Position numbers and translations under genes: made by a program. From Pseudomonadota bacterium (lineage in GTDB: Bacteria; Pseudomonadota; Gammaproteobacteria; Burkholderiales; Rhodocyclaceae), in contig JAFEDH010000027.1 of the NCBI GenBank assembly GCA_018241695.1, positions 32,258-96,257 of the forward strand: 64,000 nt of DNA, given 5' to 3'. Under the pieces are notes generated by a model that did no database searches, was not told where the DNA came from, and saw only the letters and a list, made by a program, of their open reading frames with translations. Shown piece after piece: positions 21,760-30,855 of this stretch; positions within the stretch are counted from its first letter, which is position 1, and each line of letters starts with the position of its first letter.

Positions 21760-22299
21760 ATGTTTGCTCACGAAGAAGTCGCCCGTGCCGTCGAGCGCCT
21801 GATCAACGCCCAGTCCTCCGCCAATGACAGCGGGGACTGGACCTGGTTCGTCGACGAGCTCTACACCGAGGATGCCGTCTACATCTGCGAATACGCGGGC
21901 ACCACGACGGTGGAGGCCCGTGGCCGGGCCGAGATCAAGGCCACCCACTACGGGCGCGACATGCGCGGCTGGGAGGGCTGGTCCTTCCCTTACGAAGGCT
22001 ATATGGTGAATGGCAGTCAGGCCGTGACCCACTGGTACAACCGCGGTCCCGGGCTGCGGCCCGATGGCAGCCACTATCAGACGCATGGCATTTCCTTCCT
22101 CACCTATGCCGGCAACGGAATGTTCAGCCACCAGTACGATCTTTTCGATCTGGCGCACCAGATGCGGCTGTGTGATGAGCTTGAAGATGCGGGCCTGCTT
22201 TCACCGGTGCTCAAGGAGATCTGGGTGACGCCAAGCAAACGGCGTCTGCTGGACATGCTGAATCGCAAGGAAGGGTACGCGCCGCCCGCGTCATCCTGA
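21760..22299 (+). CDS. SnoaL-like/NTF2-fold protein
   Basis: The 179-residue protein has a cone-shaped NTF2/SnoaL-like domain. Visible elements are an N-terminal helix (VARAVERLINAQSSANDSGDWTWFV cannot be quoted whole but spans residues 7-31), DELYTEDAVYICEY, the GRAEIKATHYG segment and a beta-sheet with SQAVTHWYNRGPG. Such proteins include cyclases, isomerases such as ketosteroid isomerase, and ring-hydroxylase small subunits; no specific active site could be assigned. It is the last gene of the plus-strand accessory block, 28 bases after the hydrolase. Confidence 0.7.
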   Translation: MFAHEEVARAVERLINAQSSANDSGDWTWFVDELYTEDAVYICEYAGTTTVEARGRAEIKATHYGRDMRGWEGWSFPYEGYMVNGSQAVTHWYNRGPGLRPDGSHYQTHGISFLTYAGNGMFSHQYDLFDLAHQMRLCDELEDAGLLSPVLKEIWVTPSKRRLLDMLNRKEGYAPPASS

Positions 22300-22404
22300 G
22301 CAACACCGGCGGGTACGGGCTACCACAAATCCGCTCCAGGGCAGTGGAAACGGCCATGGCATCCGCCATGAAAAACGCGATGACACTTCCCGCGCGTGCA
22401 AGGT

Positions 22405-23157
22405 TCAGTTGCGTGCCCGGGCGAGATGGAAGGTTTCTACCCCCTCGAAGCGGGTGAGTTCCTCGGCCAGAACCGGAATTGGCGCCCCTTTGTTTTTGCC
22501 GTCGGCGACCGCGATGAAGCGCCATTCCGGGCATCCATTCTGGAAGTCTACGGTCAGGGTACCCGTCGCGATCTGGTAACCCCGCTCCCGTGCAATCCGT
22601 ACCAGCACATCTTCACGCGGTTTGAAACCCTGGCGGAAACGCAGGGTCACCATGACCGCCTGTCGGTTGGGCAGCCATGACTCGAGCCTGGAGACGCCAA
22701 GCATGCAAAAAACCGAGAGGAGGGTGAGTAGTATTGCCGCAGCGTAAAACCCGACGCCGACCATGACCCCGACGACCGACGAGGACCAGATGGAGGCCGC
22801 AGTGGTCAGGCCGCTGATATTGAATCCCTCCTTCATGATTACCCCGGCACCGAGGAAGCCGATTCCGGTGACGATGCCCTGAATGACACGTGTCGCATCC
22901 GGGAGCGGGGTGGCATGACCGAATCCGCCATACCAGAACTCCGGATAACCGACGATGACGGTCAGGGCCGCCGATGCGGTACACACCAGCCCGTAGGTGC
23001 GCATGCCGGCGGCACGGCCATGGTAGGAACGCTCGTAGCCGATGATCAGCCCGAGCACGAGTGCACCGGCCAGATTCATGAAAACGACGAGGTTGACCGT
23101 GACTTCGGTCGCGCTCCAGTAAACCCGCAGCAAATCCGCGAACGCAACGGAGCCCAT
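22405..23157 (-). CDS. MgtC/SapB family membrane protein
   Basis: The 250-residue inner-membrane protein has the MgtC/SapB signature: FMNLAGALVLGLIIGYERSYHG, MRTYGLVCTASAALTVIVG and GIVTGIGFLGAGVIMKEG, with four to five hydrophobic helices in the first 160 residues. A C-terminal soluble ACT-like domain (about residues 170-245) follows. Members are linked to growth at low magnesium and to control of ATP synthase; the precise role here is unknown. It starts six bases after the SIMPL-domain gene and is probably co-transcribed with it. Confidence 0.88.
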   Translation of the reverse strand: MGSVAFADLLRVYWSATEVTVNLVVFMNLAGALVLGLIIGYERSYHGRAAGMRTYGLVCTASAALTVIVGYPEFWYGGFGHATPLPDATRVIQGIVTGIGFLGAGVIMKEGFNISGLTTAASIWSSSVVGVMVGVGFYAAAILLTLLSVFCMLGVSRLESWLPNRQAVMVTLRFRQGFKPREDVLVRIARERGYQIATGTLTVDFQNGCPEWRFIAVADGKNKGAPIPVLAEELTRFEGVETFHLARARN

Positions 23158-23162
23158 GATGC

Positions 23163-23903
23163 TCAGTCCGTCACTTCGATCTGTCCGCTGACGTTCACAC
23201 TGACGGTGCTTTCACCCGCCTCGAGCGGCATGGGCGCTTCGGCCGTCATGGCCATTGCTCGGGCCATCAGGGGATACGCCGGGGGGCGGGCTCCACCACC
23301 GATGGCGAGATGCACGATGCGGTACTGACGGCCCAGCGTGGCGGTCAGGTTGCGCGCCTTTTCCTTGAAGGCGAGCAGGGCTTCCGTGGTGGCTTTTGCC
23401 TCGGCCTGTTTTTGCGTTTCGGGTGCGGGTTGCATGGAAATCTGCGCGACTCCGAGCGTGCTTTGCAGCTTGCCCAGAAGATCGGCAAGGGCGGTCATGT
23501 CACCGGATTCGAGCACCAGTTCGGAACGGGTGCGCCAGCTGTCGATGGTTTTTCCGCCCTTGCTGTAATTGGGCTGGGTCCATGTGTTGCCGCTACGCGT
23601 CTTGATCGCGGGATAGGCTTTGGCCGTGGCCAGTGCCCGTGCGATGGCGGCATTGACCTTGCCTGCCGCGGCACCGGCGCTGGCTTCCGCGGCTTCCGCG
23701 AATACCGTGGCGCGAGCCTGGTCGTTGGGCGCTTGCTGGCTGGCCTCGACGGAAAACTCCACCAGCGGACCGGCAGGTGTGCCCGTCGCGGCGGCGCGAG
23801 CCGGTTGCGGACCGGTCAGCAGGCAGAACGCCACAAGAACAACACTGGTGGTGGCCATGCCGGATCTGAAAGCGCCGGGATGAAAAATGGTGGTCGGGTA
23901 CAT
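23163..23903 (-). CDS. SIMPL-domain (DUF541) periplasmic protein
   Basis: The 246-residue protein has an N-terminal export signal ending at TGPQPARAA and a SIMPL/DUF541 domain seen in VEFSVEASQQAPNDQARATVF, AIARALATAKAYPAIKTRSGNT and LTATLGRQYRIVHLAIG. These are periplasmic or outer-membrane-associated proteins, some linked to oxidative stress; no enzymatic role is established. A strong GGAGGAA site precedes the ATG at 23903. An internal ATG at 23858 would give a neater signal peptide but lacks such a site. It follows the gamma-carbonic anhydrase gene almost without gap. Confidence 0.82.
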   Translation of the reverse strand: MYPTTIFHPGAFRSGMATTSVVLVAFCLLTGPQPARAAATGTPAGPLVEFSVEASQQAPNDQARATVFAEAAEASAGAAAGKVNAAIARALATAKAYPAIKTRSGNTWTQPNYSKGGKTIDSWRTRSELVLESGDMTALADLLGKLQSTLGVAQISMQPAPETQKQAEAKATTEALLAFKEKARNLTATLGRQYRIVHLAIGGGARPPAYPLMARAMAMTAEAPMPLEAGESTVSVNVSGQIEVTD

Positions 23904-23906
23904 CGG

Positions 23907-24434
23907 TCATTCCTCCAGAAGGTGCAGGTTTTCTGCGTAGTTGTGCTGATGCCGGACATAGATGGGGGCCAGCTGGTCCAGCAGGTCGATGTCCCGTTCT
24001 TCCAGCGTTCGTACCACCTTGCACGGCGAGCCGAGCGCCATCACCCTTGGCGGGATTTCCTTGTTCTCCGGAACCAGGCTGTTGGCGCCGACGAGCGCAT
24101 AGGCGCCGATATGGGCGCGGTTGAGTACCACGCTCTTGATCCCGATCAGGGCATGGTCATCGATCCGGCAACCATGCAGCATCACCATATGACCGATGGT
24201 GACGTGGTGTCCGATTTCGAGGGGAAGCCCCGGATCGGTGTGCAGCACCGATCCGTCCTGAACGTTGGAGTTCTCGCCGATGATGATGGGGGCGTTATCG
24301 GCGCGGATCACGACACCCCACCACACGCTGGCGCCCGGTGCAACACGAACGTCGCCGATGAGGATGGCCGTGGGTGCGATCCACGCACTGGGGGCGATGG
24401 TGGGGCGTTTGTCACCAATGGCGTAGAGCGGCAT
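23907..24434 (-). CDS. Gamma-carbonic anhydrase-like hexapeptide-repeat protein
   Basis: The 175-residue protein is a left-handed beta-helix of the gamma-carbonic anhydrase/PaaY/YrdA group. Hexapeptide repeats run from IAPSAWIAPTAILIGDV through VWWGVVIRADNAPIIIG. The three zinc-ligand histidines are in SVLHTDPG, GHHVTIGHMVML and the following HGCRIDD. It may hydrate CO2 or hydrolyse thioesters as PaaY does; sequence alone does not decide. It is the first gene of a three-gene minus-strand unit with the SIMPL and MgtC genes. Confidence 0.88.
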   Translation of the reverse strand: MPLYAIGDKRPTIAPSAWIAPTAILIGDVRVAPGASVWWGVVIRADNAPIIIGENSNVQDGSVLHTDPGLPLEIGHHVTIGHMVMLHGCRIDDHALIGIKSVVLNRAHIGAYALVGANSLVPENKEIPPRVMALGSPCKVVRTLEERDIDLLDQLAPIYVRHQHNYAENLHLLEE

Positions 24435-24532
24435 GGGTTAGTTTCTTTCCTGTTGCGGCGGAATGTGATGCAGACCATTGTACTGCCCTAGAATCGGAGC
24501 ATCCCCTTAAAACATTGCAGAGGAGCTGCTCG

Positions 24533-25612
24533 ATGAAAAAACATTCCCTCCTGATCCGTGCGCTGGTGCTGGGCGCGATGTGGGGCACCGGTGTGGTGCT
24601 GGCCGCTGCTCCCTGTACCCCCCGGGGTGACCTGCGTCCCTATTGCGGATTTCACCAGCCGGAAGATCTGGAGCCTCTGGCCGACGGGCATCACCTGCTG
24701 GTGAGCCAGATGAATCTGAATCCGACACCCACGGGGTTTCTCTGGAAACCGGGGAAAATTTCCCTGCTGGATACGGTGAGCGGAAAGATTCGTGATCTGT
24801 ACCCTCAACCCGGCGTGGCGGGAAGCAAACCCACGGCGGGCTGGGGTGATCCTTCCTGTCCGGGCGCGATCGGTGCCGAGTTTTCGCCGCATGGCATTCA
24901 TCTTTCCCGCCGGCCCGACGGCCGCATGCAACTGCTGGTGGTGAATCACGGTGGTCGCGAGGCGGTCGAGTTCTTCGAATTCAAACATGACCGGCTGATC
25001 TGGCGTGGATGCGCCATTGCGCCCAGGGGCAGCTCGATGAACGATGTTTCCGCCCGGCCGGATGGTGGCTTCATCGTTACCAACATGATCGATGGCAGCG
25101 ATCCCGAACGTGCGGCCCATGCCCTTGAGCTTGTGGCGAAGGGCGAAGACACGGGCTTTGTCTGGTCGTGGTCGCCTGCGACCGGGTACACCCGGGTGCC
25201 CGGGTCAGAAGGACCGTTGCCGAACGGGGTGCAGGTCGACCGCGCCGGAAAATATTTTTATTACAACGTGATGGGGCCCAAGAGCGAGGTGCGCAAGGTC
25301 GAGATCGCCAGTGGACGGCGCGTGGCTGCGGTCAAGGTGCCCAATCCGGACAATCTGAGCTGGGATGGTGATCGCCTGCTGACAGCGGGTCTGATCGATC
25401 CGTTGTCGATGAGCAGTTGTGGCGGCAAGCCCAATGAATGCCCGACGCCTTCCCATGTGACGGCCATCGATCCTCAGACCATGACGGCAACCCGGATCTT
25501 CGAGCAGGACGGCACCCTGCAAAGCGGGGTTTCATCTGCGGTCGAGATGGGTGGGCGTCTGTACATTGGCGCCTTCTCCGGTGATCGTGTACTTTCCGCC
25601 CCCGCGAAGTGA
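24533..25612 (+). CDS. Secreted beta-propeller-like protein, copy 1 of a tandem pair
   Basis: The 359-residue protein has a Sec signal peptide ending at VVLAAAP. The mature part looks like a six-bladed propeller of the SMP-30/paraoxonase type, with repeated strand patterns such as MQLLVVNHGGREAVEFFEF and PDGGFIVTNMIDG. Six cysteines (CTPRG, YCGFH, PSCPG, GCAIAP, SSCGG, ECPTP) are all conserved in the next gene and could form disulfides. No metal or catalytic site was assigned with confidence. It could be a lactonase or arylesterase in the periplasm. ATG 24533 follows AGAGGAG. Confidence 0.6.
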   Translation: MKKHSLLIRALVLGAMWGTGVVLAAAPCTPRGDLRPYCGFHQPEDLEPLADGHHLLVSQMNLNPTPTGFLWKPGKISLLDTVSGKIRDLYPQPGVAGSKPTAGWGDPSCPGAIGAEFSPHGIHLSRRPDGRMQLLVVNHGGREAVEFFEFKHDRLIWRGCAIAPRGSSMNDVSARPDGGFIVTNMIDGSDPERAAHALELVAKGEDTGFVWSWSPATGYTRVPGSEGPLPNGVQVDRAGKYFYYNVMGPKSEVRKVEIASGRRVAAVKVPNPDNLSWDGDRLLTAGLIDPLSMSSCGGKPNECPTPSHVTAIDPQTMTATRIFEQDGTLQSGVSSAVEMGGRLYIGAFSGDRVLSAPAK

Positions 25613-25619
25613 GCCTGTC

Positions 25620-26693
25620 ATGGCCTGGTACCGGTTTTTCATCGCATGCCTGATGACATTTCTTGTCGGGAGCCAGGCCTGGGCAGAGGACGCGTGCGCT
25701 CCACGGGGCGAAATGCGATTCGTCTGCGGGCTCCATCAGCCGGGCGACATCGAGGTGTTGCCCGGCGGCCGGCAGCTGGCCGTGACCCAGATGAACATGA
25801 GCAGTTCCTCGTTCGGGGTGGGCTGGGGTCCCGGGCAACTGACGGCGGTGAATACACAGGATGACAGTCTCTCACCACTTTATCCACGGCCATCCGCCCA
25901 GGTGAAATCCCCTGTGCGCAAGGGATGGGGCGATCCGGCCTGTCCGGGCGAGATTGGTACCCGCCTGTCGCCAGGAGGGCTGTTTCTCTCCCGTCGTCCC
26001 GATGGCGCCTGGCAGCTGCTGGTGGTGAACCACGGTGTGCGTGAATCCATCGAGTTTTTCGAGGTGATCCGGGGCGATGTCGAATGGCGGGGTTGTGTGA
26101 TTGCCCCCCCGTCAAGTCTGCTCGGTGATGTTGCCGCGATTCATGGCGGGGGATTCGCCGTGACCAACCGGGTGGATGGGCACCGGCTCGATATCGTGGC
26201 CCATTTGCAGGATTATGTCGCCCGGGGCAAGGACACCGGCTTTGTCTACACCTGGCATGCCAGCCATGGGTGGCGGCAGCTGCCACATTCCGAAGGTACG
26301 CTGCCCCTGGGTATCGAGAGCGATGCCGGTGGCAAGGCGATTTACGTTGCCTATACCGGGCCCCGGGGCGAGATACGCAAACTGGATGTGGTCACGGGAG
26401 CCCGGCTTGCAACGGCACAAAATATCCAGGCCGAACGTTTGTCATGGGACGGCAAGCGCCTCCTGGCCACGGGGCTCGACGGACCTTACCGGGTGAATGC
26501 CTGCGGCCGGCAGCCCGGTCGTTGTCCTGCACCTTTTCATGTGACGGCGCTGGATCCGATGACACTTGCGGCAACCCGGGTGACCGCGCAGGGTGGCGGA
26601 CTGGTCGAAGGCGCCACCGTTGCGGTATCTCAGGGCAAGCGCCTGTGGATCGGCGCATTTCTCGGCAACAGGATCCTGTCCATTCCACGCTGA
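25620..26693 (+). CDS. Secreted beta-propeller-like protein, copy 2 of a tandem pair
   Basis: This 357-residue paralogue of the preceding protein starts eight bases after it. It shares the layout signal peptide, CAPRGEMRFVCGLHQPGD, GWGDPACPGE, LLVVNHGVRESIEFFE, RGCVIAP, and a C-terminal CGRQPGRCPAP, with all six cysteines kept. The signal peptide ends at SQAWAED. The copies are clearly diverged, so the duplication is not recent. Function is unknown; a secreted lactonase or esterase is one possibility. The two are probably one transcription unit. Confidence 0.6.
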   Translation: MAWYRFFIACLMTFLVGSQAWAEDACAPRGEMRFVCGLHQPGDIEVLPGGRQLAVTQMNMSSSSFGVGWGPGQLTAVNTQDDSLSPLYPRPSAQVKSPVRKGWGDPACPGEIGTRLSPGGLFLSRRPDGAWQLLVVNHGVRESIEFFEVIRGDVEWRGCVIAPPSSLLGDVAAIHGGGFAVTNRVDGHRLDIVAHLQDYVARGKDTGFVYTWHASHGWRQLPHSEGTLPLGIESDAGGKAIYVAYTGPRGEIRKLDVVTGARLATAQNIQAERLSWDGKRLLATGLDGPYRVNACGRQPGRCPAPFHVTALDPMTLAATRVTAQGGGLVEGATVAVSQGKRLWIGAFLGNRILSIPR

Positions 26694-26833
26694 GTGGCAA
26701 GGGAGAGCATCAGGAATGAGAGAGGATTCCCGTGACTTCGGGCAACTGCTGAGGGTTTCCTTGCCAGCGTCTGAAAATTCCTTCGGCCCGATGCCGTCGT
26801 ACGGCATGTGATGGCTTCTGTGTCTGGAACCGT

Positions 26834-27418
26834 GTGAACTTTCTCGCGCACGCCTGGCTCGCCGGGGCCGCTTCGGCTGACCGCATCGGCGGCCTGATCG
26901 GGGATTTCATCAAGGGTTCGCTGCCCGGCGGGCTGCCGGCGGACATCGCCGCCGGAGTCGAGCTTCATCGCCGGATCGACAGCTATGCCGACCGTCATCC
27001 TGCATTCATCGCCAGTCGTGCCCGGGTCAGCGCGGAGCGGCGCCGTTACGGCGGCATCATGGTGGACATGTTTTACGATCACTTCCTCGCCTTGCATTGG
27101 CACGAATATCACCCGCAGTCTCTCGCGCAGTATGTTGGCGCGCTGTACGAGGAACTGGCGTCTTGTCCCCACCTGCCGCCATCGTTCATCCGCACCCTGG
27201 GCTACATGCGCGAGGAAGACTGGTTGGGGTCGTATCGCGGAATCGATGCGATTTCCCTGACGCTGGACCGTCTTGCGGAATACCGGCTCAGGCAGCCCAA
27301 CCGTCTGGGCGGGGCGGGCGAGGAACTGGAATGGATGTACGCGGAATTCGAGGCGGATTTCCGTATCTTCATCCGGGACGCGGCGCAATTTTCGGCTTCG
27401 CACCGGGCAGGGCGCTAG
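26834..27418 (+). CDS. AcpH-like (DUF479) acyl-carrier-protein phosphodiesterase
   Basis: The 194-residue protein starts MNFLAHAWLA, the hallmark of ACP phosphodiesterase AcpH, and continues with GGLIGDFIKGSLPGGLP, ELHRRIDSYADRHP and GGIMVDMFYDHFLA. These supply the His/Asp residues of this HD-like metal site. AcpH removes 4'-phosphopantetheine from acyl carrier protein. The start is GTG at 26834, fixed by the family's conserved N-terminus. It stands alone on the plus strand, 140 bases after the propeller paralogues. Confidence 0.82.
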   Translation: MNFLAHAWLAGAASADRIGGLIGDFIKGSLPGGLPADIAAGVELHRRIDSYADRHPAFIASRARVSAERRRYGGIMVDMFYDHFLALHWHEYHPQSLAQYVGALYEELASCPHLPPSFIRTLGYMREEDWLGSYRGIDAISLTLDRLAEYRLRQPNRLGGAGEELEWMYAEFEADFRIFIRDAAQFSASHRAGR

Positions 27419-27470
27419 TCACCGCAGCACGGAACTTGCGAAAGTCGGTGTACCCGCTCTCGTGGGGTAA

Positions 27471-28676
27471 TCAGGCGGAATCGAGTGCCTGGGAAAGATC
27501 GCCAAGGAGGTCGTCGAGATCTTCAAGGCCGATCGAAAGGCGGACCAGACCATCACTGATGGAATGCTCGGCGCGTTCCTCGGGCGTCAGGTCGGAATGG
27601 CTCATGCTGGCCGGGTGCTGGGCAAGGCTTTCGACATCGCCCAGACTGACGGCGCGGGTGAACAGCCGCAGCGCATTCATGAAGCGGCTGCCGGAGGCCA
27701 GGCCGCCCTTGAGCTCACAGGCAATCATGCCGCCGGGGCGGGCCATCTGACGCCGGGCCAGTTCGTATTGCGGGAAATCGGGCAGGCCGGGGTAGTGGAC
27801 GGTGGCCACCTTGGGATGGCTGGCAAGAAACTCCGCGATCCCCTGCGCATTCTCACAGTGGCGATCCATGCGCAGCGCGAGTGTCTTGATACCACGCAGG
27901 ACGAGAAACGCGTCCTGGGATGAGAGCACGGCGCCCGTCATGTCTTTTAGACCATAGGTGCGTACCCGCTGCAGCGTTTCCTTCGGGCCGACGATGGCCC
28001 CGGCAATCAGGTCGCCATGGCCGCCGAGATATTTGGTCGCCGAATGCACGACAAAATCGGCACCGAGTTCGATCGGGCGTTGCAGATAGGGCGTGCAATA
28101 GGTGTTGTCGACGATGCTCACCGCACCGTGGCAACGGGCGATGCCGGCAATGGCCGCGATGTCGACCAGATGCATGTTGGGATTGGCGGGGGATTCCATG
28201 AACACGGCCCGGGTTTTCGGGCCAATCGCGTGTTCGAGATTGGCGGGATGGGTGAGATCGATGTGTGTGACCTTGACGCCGAATCTGGCAAGGCCATGGC
28301 CCAGGAATCCCAGGGTGCAGCCATAGAGCGTCTTGTCGGCAATGATTTCATCGCCGGGTCCGAGCAGGGTCCATAACAGCGAGGTGGTGGCGCCCTGGCC
28401 GGAAGCGGTGACGATGGCAGCCTCTGCGCCTTCGAGATTGGCCAGCCGCTCTTCGAGCAGCGCCGTGGTCGGGTTGCCCATCCGTGAGTAAATGAAACCC
28501 GCCTGTTCTCCGGAAAATCGCGCGGCTCCATCCGCGACAGTGGGGAAGGTGTAGGTCGAACTCAGATACAGCGGCGGGACAAGCGAGCCATGACCGACGT
28601 AGGCGTCGTAGCCATGATGAATGGCGCGGGTGGCGAAACCGGCGCTGGATGGTTTCTCGCTACGGTAGGTGCTCAT
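27471..28676 (-). CDS. Methionine gamma-lyase (PLP-dependent Cys/Met metabolism family)
   Basis: Methionine gamma-lyase splits methionine into methanethiol, ammonia and 2-oxobutyrate. The 401-residue protein has [17 protein letters not shown], the PLP-stacking region, and [12 protein letters not shown] with the PLP lysine. [11 protein letters not shown] keeps the cysteine that in characterised methionine gamma-lyases sits at the active site and is absent from most cystathionine gamma-synthases. Cystathionine or O-acetylhomoserine enzymes remain possible. ATG 28676 was preferred to a TTG at 28718. It is minus-strand, downstream of prmB, separated by a hairpin. Confidence 0.82.
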   Translation of the reverse strand: MSTYRSEKPSSAGFATRAIHHGYDAYVGHGSLVPPLYLSSTYTFPTVADGAARFSGEQAGFIYSRMGNPTTALLEERLANLEGAEAAIVTASGQGATTSLLWTLLGPGDEIIADKTLYGCTLGFLGHGLARFGVKVTHIDLTHPANLEHAIGPKTRAVFMESPANPNMHLVDIAAIAGIARCHGAVSIVDNTYCTPYLQRPIELGADFVVHSATKYLGGHGDLIAGAIVGPKETLQRVRTYGLKDMTGAVLSSQDAFLVLRGIKTLALRMDRHCENAQGIAEFLASHPKVATVHYPGLPDFPQYELARRQMARPGGMIACELKGGLASGSRFMNALRLFTRAVSLGDVESLAQHPASMSHSDLTPEERAEHSISDGLVRLSIGLEDLDDLLGDLSQALDSA

Positions 28677-28728
28677 GGTTGGCGGTCGATGTCGGGAAGT
28701 GAATACAAGACTTGTCAATGCGTATTCG

Positions 28729-28754
28729 GCCTGACCCGCCCTGCGGTGTCAGGC
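28729..28754 (-). terminator. Stable hairpin overlapping the prmB stop codon
   Basis: GCCTGAC pairs with GTCAGGC and the stem continues as CCGC/GCGG across a single bulged base and a three-base loop. It spans the prmB stop. No T-run follows on the minus strand, so termination is uncertain; it could also limit read-through into the methionine gamma-lyase gene. Confidence 0.45.
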
Positions 28755-29660
28755 AGGTAAAAAATGGCTTTCCAGCTCCTGCCGGGAAAGCAGGAAAATT
28801 CTGGATTCGCCGCTGGGGGCGTCCACCCAGGTGAAGGGAACGTGGGGCCAGGCAGCTTCCACCAGATCGGCGTTGTGGCCGACTTCGACCATCAACAGGC
28901 CGTTTTCGGTCAGGTGTCCGGCCGCGCCGGCGAGAATGCGGCGTACCACATCAAGACCATCGTTGCCGGCTACCAGGGCCAGTTCCGGCTCGCAGAGGTA
29001 TTCCTGGGGAATGTTGTCCATCGATGCCTGTGTGACATAGGGCGGGTTGGAGACGATGAGGTCGTACCGGCGGGCACCCAGGTGATCGAAAACGTCGGAG
29101 CGGATCAGTTCGATCTCGTCTTCCAGGCCATAGGCATCGAGATTGATGCGGGCCACGTCGAGGGCATCGGGTGAAAGATCCACCGCGTCCACCCGCGCCC
29201 CCGGAAAGGCATGGGTCATGAGAATGGCGAGGCAGCCCGAGCCGGTGCACAGATCGAGGGCGGATTCAATGGCTTCCGGGGCTTCCACCCAGGGAGCGAG
29301 ACTTTCTTCCAGCAGTTCGGCAAAGTAGGAGCGGGGCACGATGACCCGTTCGTCCACATAAAAACGGAAGTCGCCCAGCCAGGCCTCATTCACCAGATAG
29401 GCCACAGGTATGCGTTCCTCGATGCGGCGGTGCAGGCGTTCGAACAGCAGGTCTTTCTCGGTTACGGTGAGCCGGGCATGCCGGAAGGTTTCAAGCTGGT
29501 CATGCCGCAGGTTCAGGCTGGCGAGAATCAGCCAGGCGGCTTCGTCGTAGGGGTTGTCGCAGCCATGGCCGAAGCAGAGGTCGGCTTCACAAAAACGGCT
29601 GACGGCCCAGCGCAGCCAGTCGTGGATCGTGTGCAGGTCGGTACCGGGATGTTGCAGCAT
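28749..29660 (-). CDS. prmB: Ribosomal protein L3 N5-glutamine methyltransferase
   Basis: PrmB methylates a glutamine of ribosomal protein L3 using S-adenosylmethionine. The 303-residue protein has an N-terminal helical region, the SAM-binding ALDLCTGSGCLAILM motif and the substrate-glutamine motif VSNPPYVTQ. Its N-terminus (LRWAVSRFCEADLCFGHG) separates it from the release-factor methylase PrmC. It starts six bases after dapE and ends the dapC-dapD-pilU-dapE-prmB run. Confidence 0.93.
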   Translation of the reverse strand: MLQHPGTDLHTIHDWLRWAVSRFCEADLCFGHGCDNPYDEAAWLILASLNLRHDQLETFRHARLTVTEKDLLFERLHRRIEERIPVAYLVNEAWLGDFRFYVDERVIVPRSYFAELLEESLAPWVEAPEAIESALDLCTGSGCLAILMTHAFPGARVDAVDLSPDALDVARINLDAYGLEDEIELIRSDVFDHLGARRYDLIVSNPPYVTQASMDNIPQEYLCEPELALVAGNDGLDVVRRILAGAAGHLTENGLLMVEVGHNADLVEAAWPHVPFTWVDAPSGESRIFLLSRQELESHFLPA

Positions 29661-29666
29661 TTCAGA

Positions 29667-30797
29667 TCATCCGGCGACCAGGCGTTCGAGGATACCGCGG
29701 TAGGCTCGTGCCAGGGGTTCCAGATCGGCCACGCTCACGCATTCGTTGATCTTGTGGATGGTGGCGTTCACCGGGCCGAACTCCACCACTTCGGGGCAGA
29801 TGTCGGCGATGAAACGACCATCGGAAGTGCCGCCGGTCGTGGACAGTTGCGGCGTAACGCCGGTGGCTTCGGTGATAGCGGCGCTGGCAACGTCCACCAG
29901 CCTGCCCCGGGGCGTGAGGAAGGGCTTGCCGCCGATGGTCCAGCGGATTTCATATTCGAGGCCGTGCGCATCGAGGATGGCGTGTACGCGATTCTGCAAC
30001 TGCTCCACTGTGCTGGCGGTGGAGTGGCGGAAGTTGAACAGCACTTCGATACTGCCCGGTACCACGTTGGTGGCGCCGGTGCCGGCATGGATGTTGGAAA
30101 TCTGGAAGCTGGTGGGCGGGAAATAATCGTTGCCCGCGTCCCAGGTTTCGGCAGCGAGGATGGCCAGCACCGGAGCGATCTGATGGATGGGGTTGCGTAC
30201 CTTTTCCGGGTAGGCGACATGCCCCTGGATGCCATGGACAACGAGTCGGGCCGTCAGGGAGCCACGACGGCCATTCTTGATGGTGTCGCCCAGACGGTCT
30301 ACGCAGGTGGGCTCGCCCACAACACAGTAATCGATGCGTTCGCCCCGGGCCTTGAGGGCTTCCACCACACGGATGGTTCCGTCCACCGCATCGCCTTCCT
30401 CGTCGGAAGTGAGCAGCATGGCGATGGAGCCGGCGGGTCGGGGATGGATTGCAAGAAATTGCTCGATGGCGACGACGAAGGCGGCCAGCGAGGACTTCAT
30501 GTCCGCCGCACCGCGGCCGAAGAGAATCCCGTTATCCACTACGGGCCGGAAGGGATCGGTCTGCCAGCTTTCCAGGGGGCCGGTCGGGACCACATCGGTA
30601 TGTCCGGCGAAGCAGAGCAGGGGGCTGGTCTCGCCCAGGCGCGCCCAGAGGTTGGAAACCCCGCCGCTATCGATGCGCTCCAGACGAAAGCCGCACGCTG
30701 CGAGGCGCTGGCCGATGATGTCCAGACAACCCTGGTCTGCCGGGGTGATGGAAGCCTGGGCGATGAGGGTGCGGGTAAGGTCGAGTACGGCGGTCAT
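29667..30797 (-). CDS. dapE: Succinyl-diaminopimelate desuccinylase
   Basis: DapE hydrolyses N-succinyl-LL-diaminopimelate to LL-diaminopimelate and succinate in lysine and peptidoglycan precursor synthesis. The 376-residue M20-family protein has the zinc-ligand motifs [14 protein letters not shown] and [13 protein letters not shown], plus the catalytic and metal glutamates in [11 protein letters not shown] and [15 protein letters not shown] near the C-terminus is also conserved. The length is normal. It lies between pilU and prmB. Confidence 0.96.
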   Translation of the reverse strand: MTAVLDLTRTLIAQASITPADQGCLDIIGQRLAACGFRLERIDSGGVSNLWARLGETSPLLCFAGHTDVVPTGPLESWQTDPFRPVVDNGILFGRGAADMKSSLAAFVVAIEQFLAIHPRPAGSIAMLLTSDEEGDAVDGTIRVVEALKARGERIDYCVVGEPTCVDRLGDTIKNGRRGSLTARLVVHGIQGHVAYPEKVRNPIHQIAPVLAILAAETWDAGNDYFPPTSFQISNIHAGTGATNVVPGSIEVLFNFRHSTASTVEQLQNRVHAILDAHGLEYEIRWTIGGKPFLTPRGRLVDVASAAITEATGVTPQLSTTGGTSDGRFIADICPEVVEFGPVNATIHKINECVSVADLEPLARAYRGILERLVAG

Positions 30798-30821
30798 CAG
30801 TCGGTTCGGTAAGAAATCGTG

Positions 30822-30838
30822 CGGGCCGGTCCGGCCCG
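30822..30838. other. Short GC hairpin between pilU and dapE
   Basis: CGGGCC and GGCCCG form a 6-bp stem around a GGTCC loop in the 58-bp gap between pilU and dapE. On the minus strand only a weak T-rich stretch follows. It may attenuate read-through or stabilise the transcript; neither is shown. Confidence 0.35.
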
Positions 30839-30855
30839 GGTCGAAGGTGGAAGAG

